A DNA stretch of 64,000 nt from Symsagittifera roscoffensis (taxonomy: Eukaryota; Xenacoelomorpha; Acoela; Convolutidae). Below are positions 1 through 12,005 of the stretch, in pieces. The stretch is from NCBI RefSeq assembly GCF_963678635.1, contig NC_087063.1, forward strand, positions 65,214,471 to 65,278,470, read 5' to 3'. Within the stretch, counting starts at the first letter, position 1, and every line of letters begins with the position of its first letter. Position numbers and translations under genes: made by a program. The notes below the pieces were generated by a model. That model was given only the letters and a program-made list of their open reading frames with translations. It made no database searches and was not told the origin of the DNA.

Positions 1-2198
1 AAAAAGTAAGATAGTAATCTGTGAGGGGCTCGACAGTGCTGCACTGTAGTGACCCTTCACCGAACTGCGAAAATCCGAGTTAAGCACCTTAATTCGGATA
101 TTGAACAAACCCGGAGGGGTATAGTATTACTAATGTTATTACTTATATAGCCTATATTAATACTCTTATATCGTTTTTCAGTGGAAAACACAGAAAGCAG
201 ACCGGTTTTTAGGGTCAAAATAGCGATGTTTTGATCCCCCTACAAATCGCGATTTTTGAGAAATCGATATTTACTGAAACAAAAAAAGCGCTAAATTAGT
301 GTGTTACATTGTAATTGCACTAGTATAATAGATAGAACCGGTTGAGTATAGTTCAGAAATGGTTGGAACTACTTTGCTACCAAAAACCGGATTTTCGCGA
401 TATTTGAGAAAACGAAACACTATAAAATCAGAAACTTTTATGAAATTATTGAGTTAGGACAGTAAAAATAGTTGTTCAGACAACTTCCACTAATGAATCT
501 ACAGGTTTTAAGACCCGTTTCCCGAAAGAAAGCTTTCCGGATTACAGAGAAATCGAACTTAACGTGTTTGATTCAGTGGATTCATCAATCCGGAGGGGTC
601 CAATTAGCATAGTTTTTCGCAAACTTTTTCAACTAAAGCGTTTCAGATCGGAATTTTTGCATCGAACTGGAAGGGTATAGGCCTTTTGAGCTCGGATCAA
701 TAATTTTTAGGTCAAAAAGAACAAAATTGCGGAAAAAGTTAGGCGGAACCTATAAGTGAAAAATTTTTTGAATTTAGATAAAAGACGTTTTGGTTAATAA
801 CTTTGGAACTACTGGACAGATCCAGTTGATCTTGGTACCATTAGATCAGAAATTAGCTGAGCTTACTAATGAAAACATAAATTTTCAAAAACTAGGCGTG
901 AAAATTTTTCAGGATTATTTTTAGCAAATTCACCAATTCGGGAAGGTAGACCCTTCACGTTTTATAAATTTTTTTTTGTAAAGCCCTTACACCCCTACCA
1001 AAAGGTAGAAAAGGTTGAATAAGGTAATTTTACGCTGATCTAGACCAAAAGGGAAGGCTAAAGGCACAAGAAAACCTTAGTCGAGCCGAAATTAGGCTAG
1101 CGGTAAGACCCTTCACCGTTAGGGTGAATCATCGAATAAGAGGCTTAACTTCAATCCGGAAGGGTCTTGGGAAGGACGACACACCCTTCCTAGTTGATTC
1201 AAACAGCCTAAGAGTATCGGGGAACGTATCCGGAAGGGTATAGGTTGGAAATTTAGAAACCCTCTGAGAAGCTATCTTTACAAAAACGGAGGGGGTCCCA
1301 ATCCGGAGGGGTCAAAATTTTTACAAAAACGGGGGGGGTCCCAATCCGGAGGGGTCTAAATCTTTACAAAACAGGAAGGGTCGCCAACCGCAGGGGTCGC
1401 AAGTTTACCAATCCGGGGGGGGGGGCGATTTTTGTTGATCCGGAGGGAGATTAATTTGTCAAAAATGAAGAAGACAACAGAATAGAAAGTAGTTAAGGAT
1501 ATTAGGTTATTAAGAGATAGGCTGGGAACCAGTGACTGCACTGGTAACTGGCCTTTTGTAAAAAACCGAAACTCGGACATTCGCGACACTAAGTCTAAAT
1601 TGATCAAGAATGTGTAAATCATTAGTGTGGACTCAAATCAAAAACGTTTTTGAGAAAAGTGACTGCCCAGAGGATTTTAGTAGGTCTAGCTCGGGCAGTC
1701 CGAAGGCAGATAGGTATCAAGAGACTCGGTGGGTGCAATAGACGCCCACTTGAGAAAATTACTGCCTTCAAGTTTTGTCTGTTTGGTGCAGCACCAAGCA
1801 GGGAAATCTCTTTCTTTGAAATACAGGTTCGACTGTTGTACTGCGACCGACTAAGAGTACAATACACATACGTTGTTCATAGAAATATTCTTATTTTGTT
1901 ATTTCAAATCAGTGGTTTTAAATCAGCAATTTGTGCTTGATTGGGTAGTGAATACACTATCTTTTAAATTGACTGATATCATCATACTCTGCTAGTTCTC
2001 AAATCTTACGACTAATAATCGATTATTGTGAATAAATTGTATACACGCTGTACACTGATAACATACAAGGATTCATGGTCACTATTTAATAGAAATTTTT
2101 GAAATTTATTGTGTTGTGTTATTATTATCAATAGTCAAACTAGAAGGACACTAGCAATCGAATTGAGTGTATCGGCAGTAAGGAGTGATACATTGAAA
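1..2198 (+). repeat. Non-coding leader of copy 1
   Basis: About 2.2 kb with no supportable gene. It repeats the leader of copies 2 and 3. It is rich in short blocks like TCCGGAGGGGTC or TCCGGAAGGGTC and in the opposite-sense block GACCCTTCAC. Short open frames on either strand differ between the three copies and carry no recognisable domain, so I leave them out. The long leader probably contains packaging or translation signals, but this is inference. Confidence 0.75.
1270..1450 (+). repeat. G-rich minisatellite-like cluster in leader, copy 1
   Basis: A quasi-periodic run of about 35-42 bp units of the form CCAATCCGGAGGGGTC followed by an A/T-rich spacer such as TTTTTACAAAAACGG. It contains several GGGG runs and one run of more than ten G. 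The same cluster recurs at 3478-3700 and 8885-9110 with different G-run lengths, as expected for slippage. Confidence 0.8.
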
Positions 2199-3230
2199 AT
2201 GAGTCTAGACAAGTCAAGGATACCTAAACTAGGTGATAACTCCAGGAAATTCATACCTAAAAAGCAAAGAAAAGCTATTGTGGAACGGATCACACGAACC
2301 CAGACCGACAAAGGGGAGACGGTTGCAGGCGGAATGGTTGAAACCAGGAGTCAAAAGTCCCCAGATGAGCGAAAAGCTATGCTAGAAATGGAGCTCCATC
2401 CGGACCAGGCCATGAATGAGAGCCGTGAGATACATGGACCGGAGGGGAGAGGAAATAGAAGGCTGTCGAGTGAATCTACTCCGGTAGAACAAGGCCAAGA
2501 TTTTGCCACTTCCCCGGCGAACTCAGGCTATCATGGATAGGTTGGACGGGCTACTGGGCAACAAGAGTGGACTAAGAGAAGGGGAACCGAACTAGGGAAG
2601 TCCCAGCAGGGAGCCGAGGGTGAACTCCAATGACCAACAGTATAGGAGAAGGACATATGGATCCACTAGAGGTAGGGGCAGTTCAGCAGGCTATGCCACA
2701 GGGGATAATAGAACATGGGGCCCACACTTCAGAGGAAGTTCAACTGGCAATAGACATACTTCAAACGACCGACCGACGCAAGGCATACATGCGACTGGGA
2801 GAGGTGATTCCAGGAACAGGACTCATGCAAGCCCAGGGTGAGTCATGCGAGCAAAGGAAGAAACAATCCCGGCGATTCGGATAGAAGGGACGTACCAAAT
2901 ACAGAACCCTTATCAGAGGGCAATGATACTCAAGCGGGGCATTCAAGAGATGCCACAGCAATGGCCACAGCCTTTGAACCCCTAAACAGATCTTTGGAGA
3001 CATTCCTTATAAAGTTATCTAGAACCAATGAACGTAGCGACAAGTCCAGAAGGGTTTATAGGAAACCAAGATGCTACAAAGACGAATCTGATGGCTGTAT
3101 TGATACTTGGATAGAAGTGATGAAACTGCCTTTTGAGGAAGAAGACCTGTCAGAAAGGCAAGAGTGCAGTGCGCTTACCAGTAACTTGGAAGGGACAGCC
3201 CTCTTGGGACTGGAACTGAAATCCTTTTAA
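2199..3230 (+). pseudogene. gag pseudogene, copy 1
   Basis: The ATG at 2199 opens the same protein as in copy 2 (start MSLDKSRIPKLG). The frame reads to 2540, where an internal deletion of about 0.9 kb, compared with copy 2, removes the acidic segment and most of the coiled coil. It joins a point near codon 100 to the stretch reading RRTQAIMDRLDG in copy 2. Downstream, 2838-3230 keeps the start of the capsid-like region in another frame before it runs into LTR sequence. It has no zinc knuckle and no pol. Confidence 0.8.
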
Positions 3231-3442
3231 ATAAAAGTTTAGCTTCTCTATTATGTCCTGAATTGAATTTATTCAACATCTGAGTTCATTTTCCGACGAT
3301 GAGAAGCTAGGAGTTCGGGGGAAAGGGTTGATCCATCTTCGATGGAGATGATGATTTTTATCTACTGAACAAAAACAATAGTAATATAATAAATATTAGT
3401 AGCCCTGTTTTTAGGAGTGACCTCGTGGTCTGGGGAGACTGA
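3217..3442 (+). repeat. Partial LTR between copies 1 and 2
   Basis: The first 226 bp of the LTR seen complete at 6455-6898 and 49767-50222, starting TGAAATCC. It breaks off near 3442 inside the LTR and continues directly with leader sequence that corresponds to about 8857 of copy 3. The second half of the LTR and about 2 kb of leader are therefore missing at this junction. Confidence 0.8.
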
Positions 3443-4522
3443 TAATTTAGAAAGCCTCTGAGAAGCTATCTTTACGAAATCGGAGGGGTCCCAATCTGGA
3501 GGGGTCAAAATTTTTACAAAAACGGAGGGGCCCCAATCCGGAGGGGTCTAAATCTTTACAAAACAGGAAGGGTCCCAAACCGCAGGGGTCGCAAGTTGAC
3601 CAATCCGGGGGGGGGAGGCGATTTTTGTTGATCCAGAGGGGTTCTAATTTGCCAATCCGGAAGGGTCCAAATTTTGTCAATCCGGAGGGGTATTATTTTG
3701 TCAAAAATGAAGAAAACAACAGAATAGAAAGTAGTTAAGGATATTAGGGTATTAAGAGATAGGCTGGGAACCAGTGATTGCACTGGTAACTTGACTTTGG
3801 TAAAAAACCGAATAAAAATAAAACAGGTTTAAACTCGGACATTCGCGACACTAAGTCTAAATTGATCAAGAGTGTGTAAATCATTAGTGCGGACTCAAAT
3901 CAAAAACGTTTTTGAGAAAAGTGACTGCCCCGAGGATTTTAGTAGGTCTAGCTCGGGCAGTCCGAAGGCAGATAGGTATCAGGAGACTCGGAGGGTGCAA
4001 TAGACGCCCACTTGAGAAAATTACTGCCTTCAAGTTTTGTCTGTTTGATGCAGCACCAAGCAGGGAAAGCTCTTTCTTTAAAATACAGGTTCGACTGTTG
4101 TACTGCGACCGACTAAGAGTACAATACACATACGTTTTCCATAGAAATATTCTTATTTTGTTATTTCAAATCAGCGGTTTTAAATCAGCAATTCATGCTT
4201 GCATAGAAATAATCTTATTTTGTTATTTCAAATCAGTGGTTTTAAATCAGCAATTTGTGCTTGATTGGGTAGTGAATACACTATCTTTTAAATTGACTGA
4301 TATCATCATACTCTGCTAGTTCTCAAATCTTACGACTAATAATCGATTATTGTGAATAAATTGTATACACGCTGTACACTGATAACATACAAGGATTCAT
4401 GGTCACTATTTAATAAAAATTTTTGAAATTTATTGTGTTGTGTTATTATTATCAATAGTCAAACTAGAAGGACACTAGCAATCGAATTGAGTGTATCGGC
4501 AGTAAGGAGTGATACATTGAAA
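3443..4522 (+). repeat. Shortened leader of copy 2 with G-rich cluster
   Basis: About 1.1 kb of leader without a supportable gene. The G-rich TCCGGAGGGGTC cluster lies at about 3478-3700. A 62-bp unit starting CATAGAAATATTC is present twice in tandem at 4140-4201 and 4202-4263. Copy 1 has this unit once; copy 3 has about two. Confidence 0.75.
4140..4263 (+). repeat. 62-bp tandem duplication
   Basis: Two adjacent units of 62 bp ending in ATGCTTG and TGTGCTTG, differing at a few bases. The same duplication is at 9566 to about 9682 in copy 3, while copy 1 has a single unit at about 1879-1940. Confidence 0.85.
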
Positions 4523-6478
4523 ATGAGTCTAGACAAGTCAAGGATACCTAAACTAGGTGATAACTCCAGGAAATTCTTACCTGAAAAGCAAAGAAAAGCT
4601 ATTGGGGAACGGATCACACGAACCCGGACCGACAAAGGGGAGACGGTTGCAGGCGGAATGGTTGAAACCAGGAGTCAAAAGTCCCCAGATGAGCGAAAAG
4701 CTATGCTAGAAATGGAGCTCCATCCGGACCAGGCCATGAATGAGAGCCGTGAGATACATGGACCGGAGGGGAGAGGAAATAGAAGGCTGTCGAGTGAATC
4801 TACTCCGGTAGAACAAGGCCAAGATTTTGCCACTTCCACCGGGACACTGGACCGAGAGGAGATGTCGGAACTGTCCGACATCTCTACTGAAATTGTGGCA
4901 ACTAGAAGATCTTCCACAGACAACACCATGATGGCAGGCGTGGCGGAGAAACAGGCGACGTCCTCAACGTTTTCAGAAAGAGTGAAGAACACTTTAGGAA
5001 ACATTTTTCCATTCACCATGGGAGTGGGTACAGGAGATGGAGGTGAATCCCAGGAGGAAGAAGAGGACGATGATGAAAAAATTGACTTTGGATCTCGAGT
5101 CAGCCTCAATAGTTCGACGCAGGAGAATGAAGCATACACCAACAGAGGGATTGGTACCATGGACCAATTTGGTGTAGTGAGGACAATAAGCAAAACCACA
5201 AACACATCAGGCCAGTCAAGAGACTTTGTAAGTATGAAGAATTCGGAAACGCGAACTTGGGAGAATAGAAACATAAGGCTAAGCAATGCATCGGCGGATC
5301 CAGAGGTGGATAATGAAAAAACGTCGAGGCAGAGAATCAAAGCCCGAATCTCGACCAGCACCAAGCTACCTGGGATCGAAAGAGTGACACCGCCACTTGT
5401 GACGCCACTAGTAGAAAACGGAGCATCATTTGAAGAAGCCTTGAACAACATAGTGGGCAGTATAGGAGAACAAAATGAACAGATGTCCATAAGAATGAGT
5501 GAACTAGAAAGAGCAGTCCACGTTGAAAGAGAAAGACTGCGGGAAGAAATAAACCGCAATAGACAAGAAGTTAGTAGAAGCGAAAATCGCCTGAAGGAAA
5601 GAACGGATGAACACATAGCGAAGAACTTGTCGCAAATGACAAGAGAAGCGGAACAGAGAGAGTTGCGCTTAAGAGACGACAAGGAGAAGTTGAGAATTCA
5701 GCAAGAGCAGTCCATTGGGACTCTTGACACAAAGATAGATGCGATGATGGAGAGGCGAACTCAGGCTATCATGGATAGGTTGGACGGGCTACTGGGCAAC
5801 AAGAGTGGACTAAGAGAAGGGGAACCGAACTAGGGAAGTCCCAGCAGGGAGTCGAGGGTGAACTTCAATGACCAACAGTATAGGAGAAGGACATATGGAT
5901 CCACTAGAGGTAGGGGCAGTTCAGCAGGCTATGCCACAGGGGATAAAAGAACATGGGGCCCACACTTCAGAGGAAGTTCCACTGGCAATAGACATACTTC
6001 AAACGACCGACCGACGCAAGGCACACATGCGACTGGGAGAGGTGATTCCAGGAACAGGAGTCATGCAAGCCCAGGGTGAGTCTTGCGAGCAAAGGAAGAA
6101 ACAATCCCAGCGATTCGGATAGAAGGGACGTACCAAATATAGAACCCTTATCAGTGGGCAATGATACTCAGGCGGGGCATTCAAGAGATGCCACAGCAAT
6201 GGCCACAGCCTTTGAACCCCTAAACAGGTTTTTGGAGACATTCCTGACGAGGTTATCCAGGACCAATGAACGCAGTGAAAAGTCCAGAAGAGTCCTAAAG
6301 AAACGAAGATGCTACAAAGACGAATCTGATGGCTGTATTGATACTTGGATAGAAGTGATGAAACTGCATTTTGAGGAAGAAGACCTGTCAGAAAGGCAAG
6401 AGTGCAGTGCGCTCACCAGTAACTTGGAAGGGACAGCCCTCTTGCGACTGGAACTGAAATCCTTTTATTTAAACTTTT
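4523..6478 (+). pseudogene. gag pseudogene, copy 2
   Basis: I choose ATG 4523 because the open frame upstream of it (from 4433) has only non-ATG starts. The first part reads 4523-5833: basic N-terminus, an acidic run QEEEEDDDE, then a long charged stretch rich in E, R and K with heptad character, typical of coiled coil. A TAG at 5831 interrupts where copy 3 has TCG. The frame goes on through 5858-6079, then a frame change at GGGTGAGTC leads to the capsid-like part 6076-6480, which stops in LTR sequence. There is no nucleocapsid or pol. The product would be a truncated structural protein. Confidence 0.8.
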
Positions 6479-6898
6479 AGCTTCCCTATTATGTCCTGAA
6501 TTGAATTTATTCAACATCTCAGTTCATTTTCCGACGATGAGAAGGGGGAAAGGGTTGATCCATCTTCGATAGAGATGATGATTTTTATCTACTGAACAAA
6601 AACAATAGTGATATAATAAATAGTAGTAGACCTGTTTTTTGGAGTGACCTCGTGGTCTGGGGATACTGAGACCCAGCCATGAACTCACTAATTTTGCATG
6701 TAATCAAGTTAATTTGAGCGTTCTGGTCGAAGCCGGAGAACAGTAACGTTTTTGTCGACTCGACGTTGAAAAGACCACCAAAAGAACTGGCTTTGGTAGA
6801 GACGGTGAAAAGCATGTAGAGCTCTGTTTAGACGTTGCCAGTCGTCTTAGAAGCTAGCTTTATTTTCCGTCGATATGTACTTCCGGGCGAATGTTACA
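6455..6898 (+). repeat. LTR A (3' LTR of copy 2, 5' LTR of giant copy 3)
   Basis: A 444-bp repeat with TG at the start and CA at the end (TGAAATCC to ATGTTACA). It matches 49767-50222 at roughly 95% by eye with a few short indels, and 3217-3442 in part. A TATA-like TTTTATTTAAAC lies near its start; the other copy reads TTTTATATAAAC. The left edge is uncertain by a few bases because GGAAC before TG is also shared. Confidence 0.8.
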
Positions 6899-9823
6899 TA
6901 GATAATTTTATAGCGCTCCTGGGTGTCATTCTTTTTTAACATCATGACCGGCAGAACCGTTAACAAGCACTCCGCGCCGAGCGGATGCTCATAATAACGA
7001 CCTTAACAGGCCCTAACCGCCGGGGCGGAGGGGTAGTTTGGAACGCGGAAGCCTTCTGGATTCCCGTGAATAGCTTTTTAACCTAGTTAAGACCGAAAAT
7101 TCACGAACCAGGAAGGGTGGGGGGATTCGCGGTCCCGTCATTTCCCGAGTGGTCCGTGACCAAAAACACTTAAAGATATTTAAGAAACCAAACAAAAAGT
7201 AGTATAGTACCCAAGAAAAACAAAAAACATAAAAAATAACCGAAAAAAAAACCAAAAACTGTAAAAAAGTATAAAATCAGTAGAAGTCATCACCCCAGAC
7301 AAGATGTGATCCGACCCTACCGTTTGTTGTTGATAGATATATTGTTTTTACAGGCATTTATATCAATCAGGATTGTTACGATCATTTTTGTGGCCCGTTT
7401 GTGAGGCTTGTACTGTAGGGTTATTTGAGCATTTAAGCACGTTAATGATAAACTGCGCTCAATCCGGAAGGGTCTGCTGATTTGCGCTCAATCCGGAAGG
7501 GTCTTGGGAGAAGACTGATCCGGCAAGCAGTACACGGAGCAACAAGAAAGGGCTCAACGACAACAATTGACTGTCGGGTATCGTTAACAAGTTTTGTATC
7601 CCTTTTAGTACAAAAAGTAAGATAGTAATCTGTGAGGGGCTCGACAGTGCTGCACTGTAGTGACCCTTCACCGAACTGCGAAAATCCGAGTTAAGCACCT
7701 TAATTCGGATATTGAACAAACCCGGAGGGGTATAGTATTACTAATATTATTACTTATATAGCCTATATTAATACTCCTATATCGTTTTTCAGTGGAAAAC
7801 ACAGAAAGCAGACCGGTTCTTAGGGTCAAAATAGCGATATTTTGATCCCCCCACAAATCGCGATTTTTGAGAAATCTATATTTACTGAAACGAAAAAAAA
7901 GCGCTAAATTAGTGTGTTACATCGTAATTGCACTAGTATAATAGATAGAACCGGTTGGGTATAGTTCAGAAGTGGTAGGAACTATTTTGGTACCAAAAAC
8001 CGGATTTTCGCGATTTTTGAGAAAACGGAACACTATAAAATCAGAAAATTTTTTGAAATTTTTGAGTTAGGACAGTAAAAATAGTTGTTCGGACAACTTC
8101 CACTAATGAATCTACAGGTTTTAAGACCCGTTTCCCGAAAGCTTTCCGGATTACAGAGAAATCGAACTTAACGTGTTTGATTCAGTGGATTCATCAACCC
8201 GGAGGGGTCCAATTAGCATAGTTTTTCGCAAAATTTTTCAATTAAAGCGTTTCAGATCAGGATTTTTGCATCGAACTAGAAAAATATAGGCCTTTTGAGC
8301 TCGGATCAATAATTTTAGGTCAAAAAGAACAAAATTGCGGAAAAAGTTAGGCGGAACCTATAAGTGAGAAAATTTTTGAATTTAGATAAAAGACGTTTTG
8401 GTTAATAACTTTGGAACTACTGGACAAATCTAGTTGATCTTGGTACCATTAGATCAAAATTTAGCTGAGCTTACTAGTAAAAACATAAAATTTTCAAAAA
8501 ATTAAGCGTGAAAATTTTTTAGGATTATTTTTAGCAAATTCACCAATTCGGTAAGGTAGACCCTTCACGTTTTATAAAAAAATTTTTTAAAGCCCTTACA
8601 CCCCTACCAAAAGGTAGAAAAGGTTGAATATGGCAATTTTACGCTGATCTAGACAAAAAGGGAAGACTAAAGGCACAAGAAAACCTTAGTCGAGCCGAAA
8701 TTAGGCTAGCGATAAGACCCTTCACCGTTAGGGTGAATCATCGAATAAGAGGCTTAACTCCAATCCGGAAGGGTCTTGGGAAGGACGATACACCCTTCCT
8801 AGTTGATTCAAACAGCATAATAGTATCGGGGAACGTATCCGGAAGGGTATAGGTTGGAAATTTAGAAAGCCTCTGAGAAGCTATCTTTACGAACTCGGAG
8901 GGGTCCCAATCCGGAGGGGTCAAAATTTTTACAAAAACGGAGGGGTCCTAATCCGGAGGGGTCTAAATCTTTACAAAACAGGAAGGGTCCCAAACCGCAG
9001 CGGTCGCAAATTTACCAATCCGGGGGGGGGGCGATTTTTGTTGATCCGGAGGGGTTCCAATTTTGCCAATCCGGAGGGGTCCGATTTTTGTCAATCCGGA
9101 GGGGTATTATTTTGTCAAAAAATAAGAAGACAACAGAATAGAAAGTAGTTAAGGATTTTAGATTATTAAGAGATAGGCTGAGAACCAGTGAGGGAACCAG
9201 TGACTGCACTGGTAACTTGCCTTTTGTAAAAAACCGAATAAAAATAAAACAGGTTTAAACTCGGCCATTCGCGACACTAAGTCTAAATTGATCAAGAGTG
9301 TGTAAATCATTAGTGTGGACTCAAATCAAAATTGTTTTTGAGAAAAGTGACTGCCCTGAGGATTTTAGTAGGTCTAGTTTGGGCAGTCTGAAGGCAGATA
9401 GGTAACAGGAGACTCGGAGGGTGCAATAGACGCCCACTTGAGAAAATTACTGCCTTCAAGTTTTGTCTGTTTGATGCAGCACCAAGCAGGGAAAGCTCTT
9501 TCTTTAAAATACAGTTTCGACTGTTGTACTGCGACCGACTAAAAGTACAATACACATACGTTTTCCATAGAAATATTCTTATTTTGTTATTTCGAATCAG
9601 TGGTTTTAAATCAGCAATTCATGCTTGCATAGAAATATTCTTATTTTGTTATTTCAAATCAGTGGTTTTAAATCAGCAATTCATAACATACAAGGATTCA
9701 TGGTCACTATTTAATAGAAATTTTTGAAATTTTTTGTGTTGTGTTATTATTATCAATAGTCAAACTAGAAGGACACTAGCAATCGAATTCAGTGTATCGG
9801 CAGTAAGGAGTGATACATTGAAA
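6899..9823 (+). repeat. Leader of the giant element (copy 3)
   Basis: About 2.9 kb without a supportable gene between LTR A and gag. 7612-8857 is the second copy of 1-1240. The TCCGGAGGGGTC family occurs throughout (for example near 7465, 7490, 8762 and 8836) and is densest at 8885-9110. No primer-binding site directly abuts the LTR: the first TGG lies about 23 nt downstream, near 6922, so priming cannot be assigned. The 62-bp unit starts twice in tandem at 9566. Confidence 0.7.
8885..9110 (+). repeat. G-rich minisatellite-like cluster in leader, copy 3
   Basis: Same unit as at 1270-1450: CGGAGGGGTC blocks alternating with short AT-rich spacers, one run of nine G, and ending in a block followed by TATTATTTTGTC. 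With many runs of four G it could form G-quadruplexes on the sense RNA. Confidence 0.8.
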
Positions 9824-11391
9824 ACGAGTCTAGACAAGTCAAGGATACCTAAACTAGGTGATAACTCCAGGAAATTTATACCTGAAAAGCAAAGAAAAGC
9901 TTTTTCGACCCTTTTGTGGAACGGATCACACGAACCCGGACCGACAAAGGGGAGACGGTTTTAGGCGGAATGGTTGAAACCAAGAGTCAAAAGTCCCCAG
10001 ATGAGCGAAAAGCTATGCTAGAAATGGAGATCCATCCGGACCAGGCCATGAATGAGAGCCGGGAGATACATGGACCGGAGGGGAGAAGAAATAGAAGGCT
10101 GTCGAGTGAATCTACTCCGGTAGAACAAGGCCAAGATTTTGCCACTTCCACCGGGACACTGGACCGAGAGGAGATGTCGGAACTGTCCGACATCTCTACT
10201 GAAATTGTGGCAGCTAGAAGATCTTCCACAGACAACACCATGATGGCAGTTGTGGTGGAGAAACAGGCGACGTCCTCAACGTTTTCAGAAAGAGTGAAGC
10301 ACACTTTAGGAAACATTTTTCCATTCACCATGGGAGTAGGTACAGGAGATGGAGGTGAATCCCAGGAGGAAGAAGAGGACGATGATGAGCAAATTGACTT
10401 TGGATCTCGAGTCAGCCTCAATAGTTCGACGCAGGAGAATGAAGCATACATCGACAGAGGGACTGGTACCATGGACCAATTTGGTGTAGTGAGGACAAAA
10501 AGCAAAACCACAAACACATCAGGCCAGTCAAGAGACTTTGTAAGTATGACGAATTCGGAAACGCAAACTGGGGAGAATAGAAACATAGGGCTAAGCAATG
10601 CATCGGCGGATCCAGAGGTGGATAATAAAAAAACGTCGAGGCAGAGAATCAAAGCCCGAATCTCGATCAGCACCAAGCTATCTGGGATCGAAAGGGTGAC
10701 ACCGCCACTTGTGACGCCACTAGTAGAAAACAAAGCATCATTTGAAGAATCCTTGAACAACATAGTGGGCAGTATAGGAGAACAAAATGAACAGATGTCC
10801 ATAAGAATGAGTGAACTAGAAAGAGCAGTCCACTTTGAAAGAGAAAGACTGCGGGAAAAAATAAACCGCAATAGACAAGAAATTAGTAGAAGCGAAAATC
10901 GCCTGAAGGAAAGAACGGATGAACACATAGCGAAGAACTTGTCGCGAATGACAAGAGAAGCGGAACAGAGAAAGTTGCGCTTAAGAGACGACATGGAGAA
11001 GTTGAGAATTCAGCAAGAGCAGTCTATTGAGACTCTTGACACAAAGATAGATGCGATGATGGAGAGGCGAACTCAGGCTATCATGGATAGGTTGGACGTG
11101 CTACTAGGCAACAAGAGTGGACTAAGAGAAGGGGAACCGAACTCGGTAAGTCCCAGCAGGGAGCCGAGGGTGAACTTCAATGACCAACAATATAGGAGAA
11201 GGACATATGGATCCACTAGAGGTAGGGGCAGTTCAGCAGGCTATGCCACAGGGGATAAAAGAACATGGGGCCCACACTTCAGAGGAAATTCCACTGGCAA
11301 TAGACATACTTCAAACGACCGACAGACGCAAGGCACACATGCGACTGGGAGAGGTGATTCCAGGAACAGCAGTCATGCAAGCCCAGGGTGA
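9824..11391 (+). pseudogene. gag N-terminal part, giant element
   Basis: It corresponds to the gag of copy 2. The start codon position reads ACG at 9824-9826 where copies 1 and 2 have ATG. A net insertion of about 11 bp near 9900-9916 shifts the frame; from 9916 the frame is open to 11391 (491 codons). It contains the acidic run EEEEDDDE, a coiled-coil-like charged stretch at about residues 295-385 of this segment, and a C-terminal RG-rich, basic part (YRRRTYGSTRGRGSSAG) that could bind RNA. It ends at the TGA in GGGTGAGTC shared by all copies. In Ty3/gypsy elements Gag forms the virus-like particle. Confidence 0.75.
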
Positions 11392-12005
11392 GTCTTGCGA
11401 GCAAAGGAAGAAACAATCACGGCGATTCGGATAGAAGGGACGTACCAAATATAGAACCCTTATCAGTGGGCAATGATACTCAGGCGGGGCATTCAAGAGA
11501 TGCCACAGCAATGGCCACAGCCTTTGAACCCCTAAACAGGTCTTTGGAGACATTCCTGACGAGGTTATCCAGGACCAATGAACGCAGTGAAAAGTCCAGA
11601 AGAGTCCTAAAGAAACCAAGATGCTACAAGGACGAATCTGATGGCTGCATTGACACCTGGATAGAAGTGATGAAACTGCATTTTGAGGAAGAAGACCTGT
11701 CAGAAAGGCAAGAGTGCAGTGCGCTCACCAGTAACTTGGAAGGGACAGCCCTAAACTGTGTGGTGATCAAAAATCAATATCAGCGGGATACTGCTGAGAA
11801 AATCTTTGAAATTTTGTTAAATTATTTTGGCTCAGGGGTGCAGGGACACCAAGCAATGATGCGTTTCGAGAAAAGGAGACAACGAGAAGAAGAGACGATA
11901 GTCAAGTTTCTAGACGATTTGGAGATGCTTAGAAGGTTTAGCCTACCGGACGAGTCGAACAGGAGGATGAACCTGGCGGTAGCCTCAAAATCATCGATGG
12001 TGTGA
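11388..12005 (+). pseudogene. gag capsid-like part, giant element
   Basis: It overlaps the previous frame by 4 nt. The segment IDTWIEVMKLHFEEEDLSE, followed by a helical stretch with LEGTALNCV, KNQYQRDTAEKIFEILLNYFG and FLDDLEMLRR, has the look of a retrotransposon Gag capsid domain (DUF1759/Retrotrans_gag type helices). A one-base frame change near 11988 cuts it off before the nucleocapsid part that starts at 12002. Copies 1 and 2 keep only its first two thirds. Confidence 0.7.

Larger units (their letters stand above)
1..3442 (+). mobile_element. Truncated LTR retrotransposon derivative, copy 1
   Basis: This is the leftmost of three head-to-tail copies of one LTR element. It starts outside the window. 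It holds most of the leader, a gag gene with a large internal deletion, and a piece of the 3' LTR at 3217-3442. Bases 1 to about 1240 align with 7612-8857 with few differences. Protease, RT and integrase are absent: the gag frame stops matching copy 3 after the bases near 3200 and runs directly into LTR sequence. I infer a non-autonomous deletion derivative that needed proteins in trans. Confidence 0.8.
3443..6898 (+). mobile_element. LTR retrotransposon derivative, copy 2
   Basis: The second head-to-tail copy: shortened leader, gag without the large deletion of copy 1, then the same abrupt jump from gag into the LTR at about 6442-6455. It shares its 3' LTR with the full-length copy 3 as that copy's 5' LTR. 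The shared gag-to-LTR junction in copies 1 and 2 suggests that one deletion derivative gave rise to both. Confidence 0.8.

Noticed and set aside
1356-1867. Short minus-strand ORFs in the leader with repeated Asp-Pro-Ser-Gly-Leu units
   Set aside because: They are translations of the G-rich repeat and change frame between copies.
4675-5682. 335-codon minus-strand ORF opposite gag (also 9987-10994)
   Set aside because: It is the antisense of the gag coiled-coil and acidic regions. Its poly-Ser run is the complement of the Glu/Asp run. Its conservation follows from gag.
1-9110. CRISPR-like array from the TCCGGAGGGGTC repeats
   Set aside because: Unit length and spacers are irregular, the units are degenerate, no cas genes are present, and the setting is a eukaryotic transposon leader.
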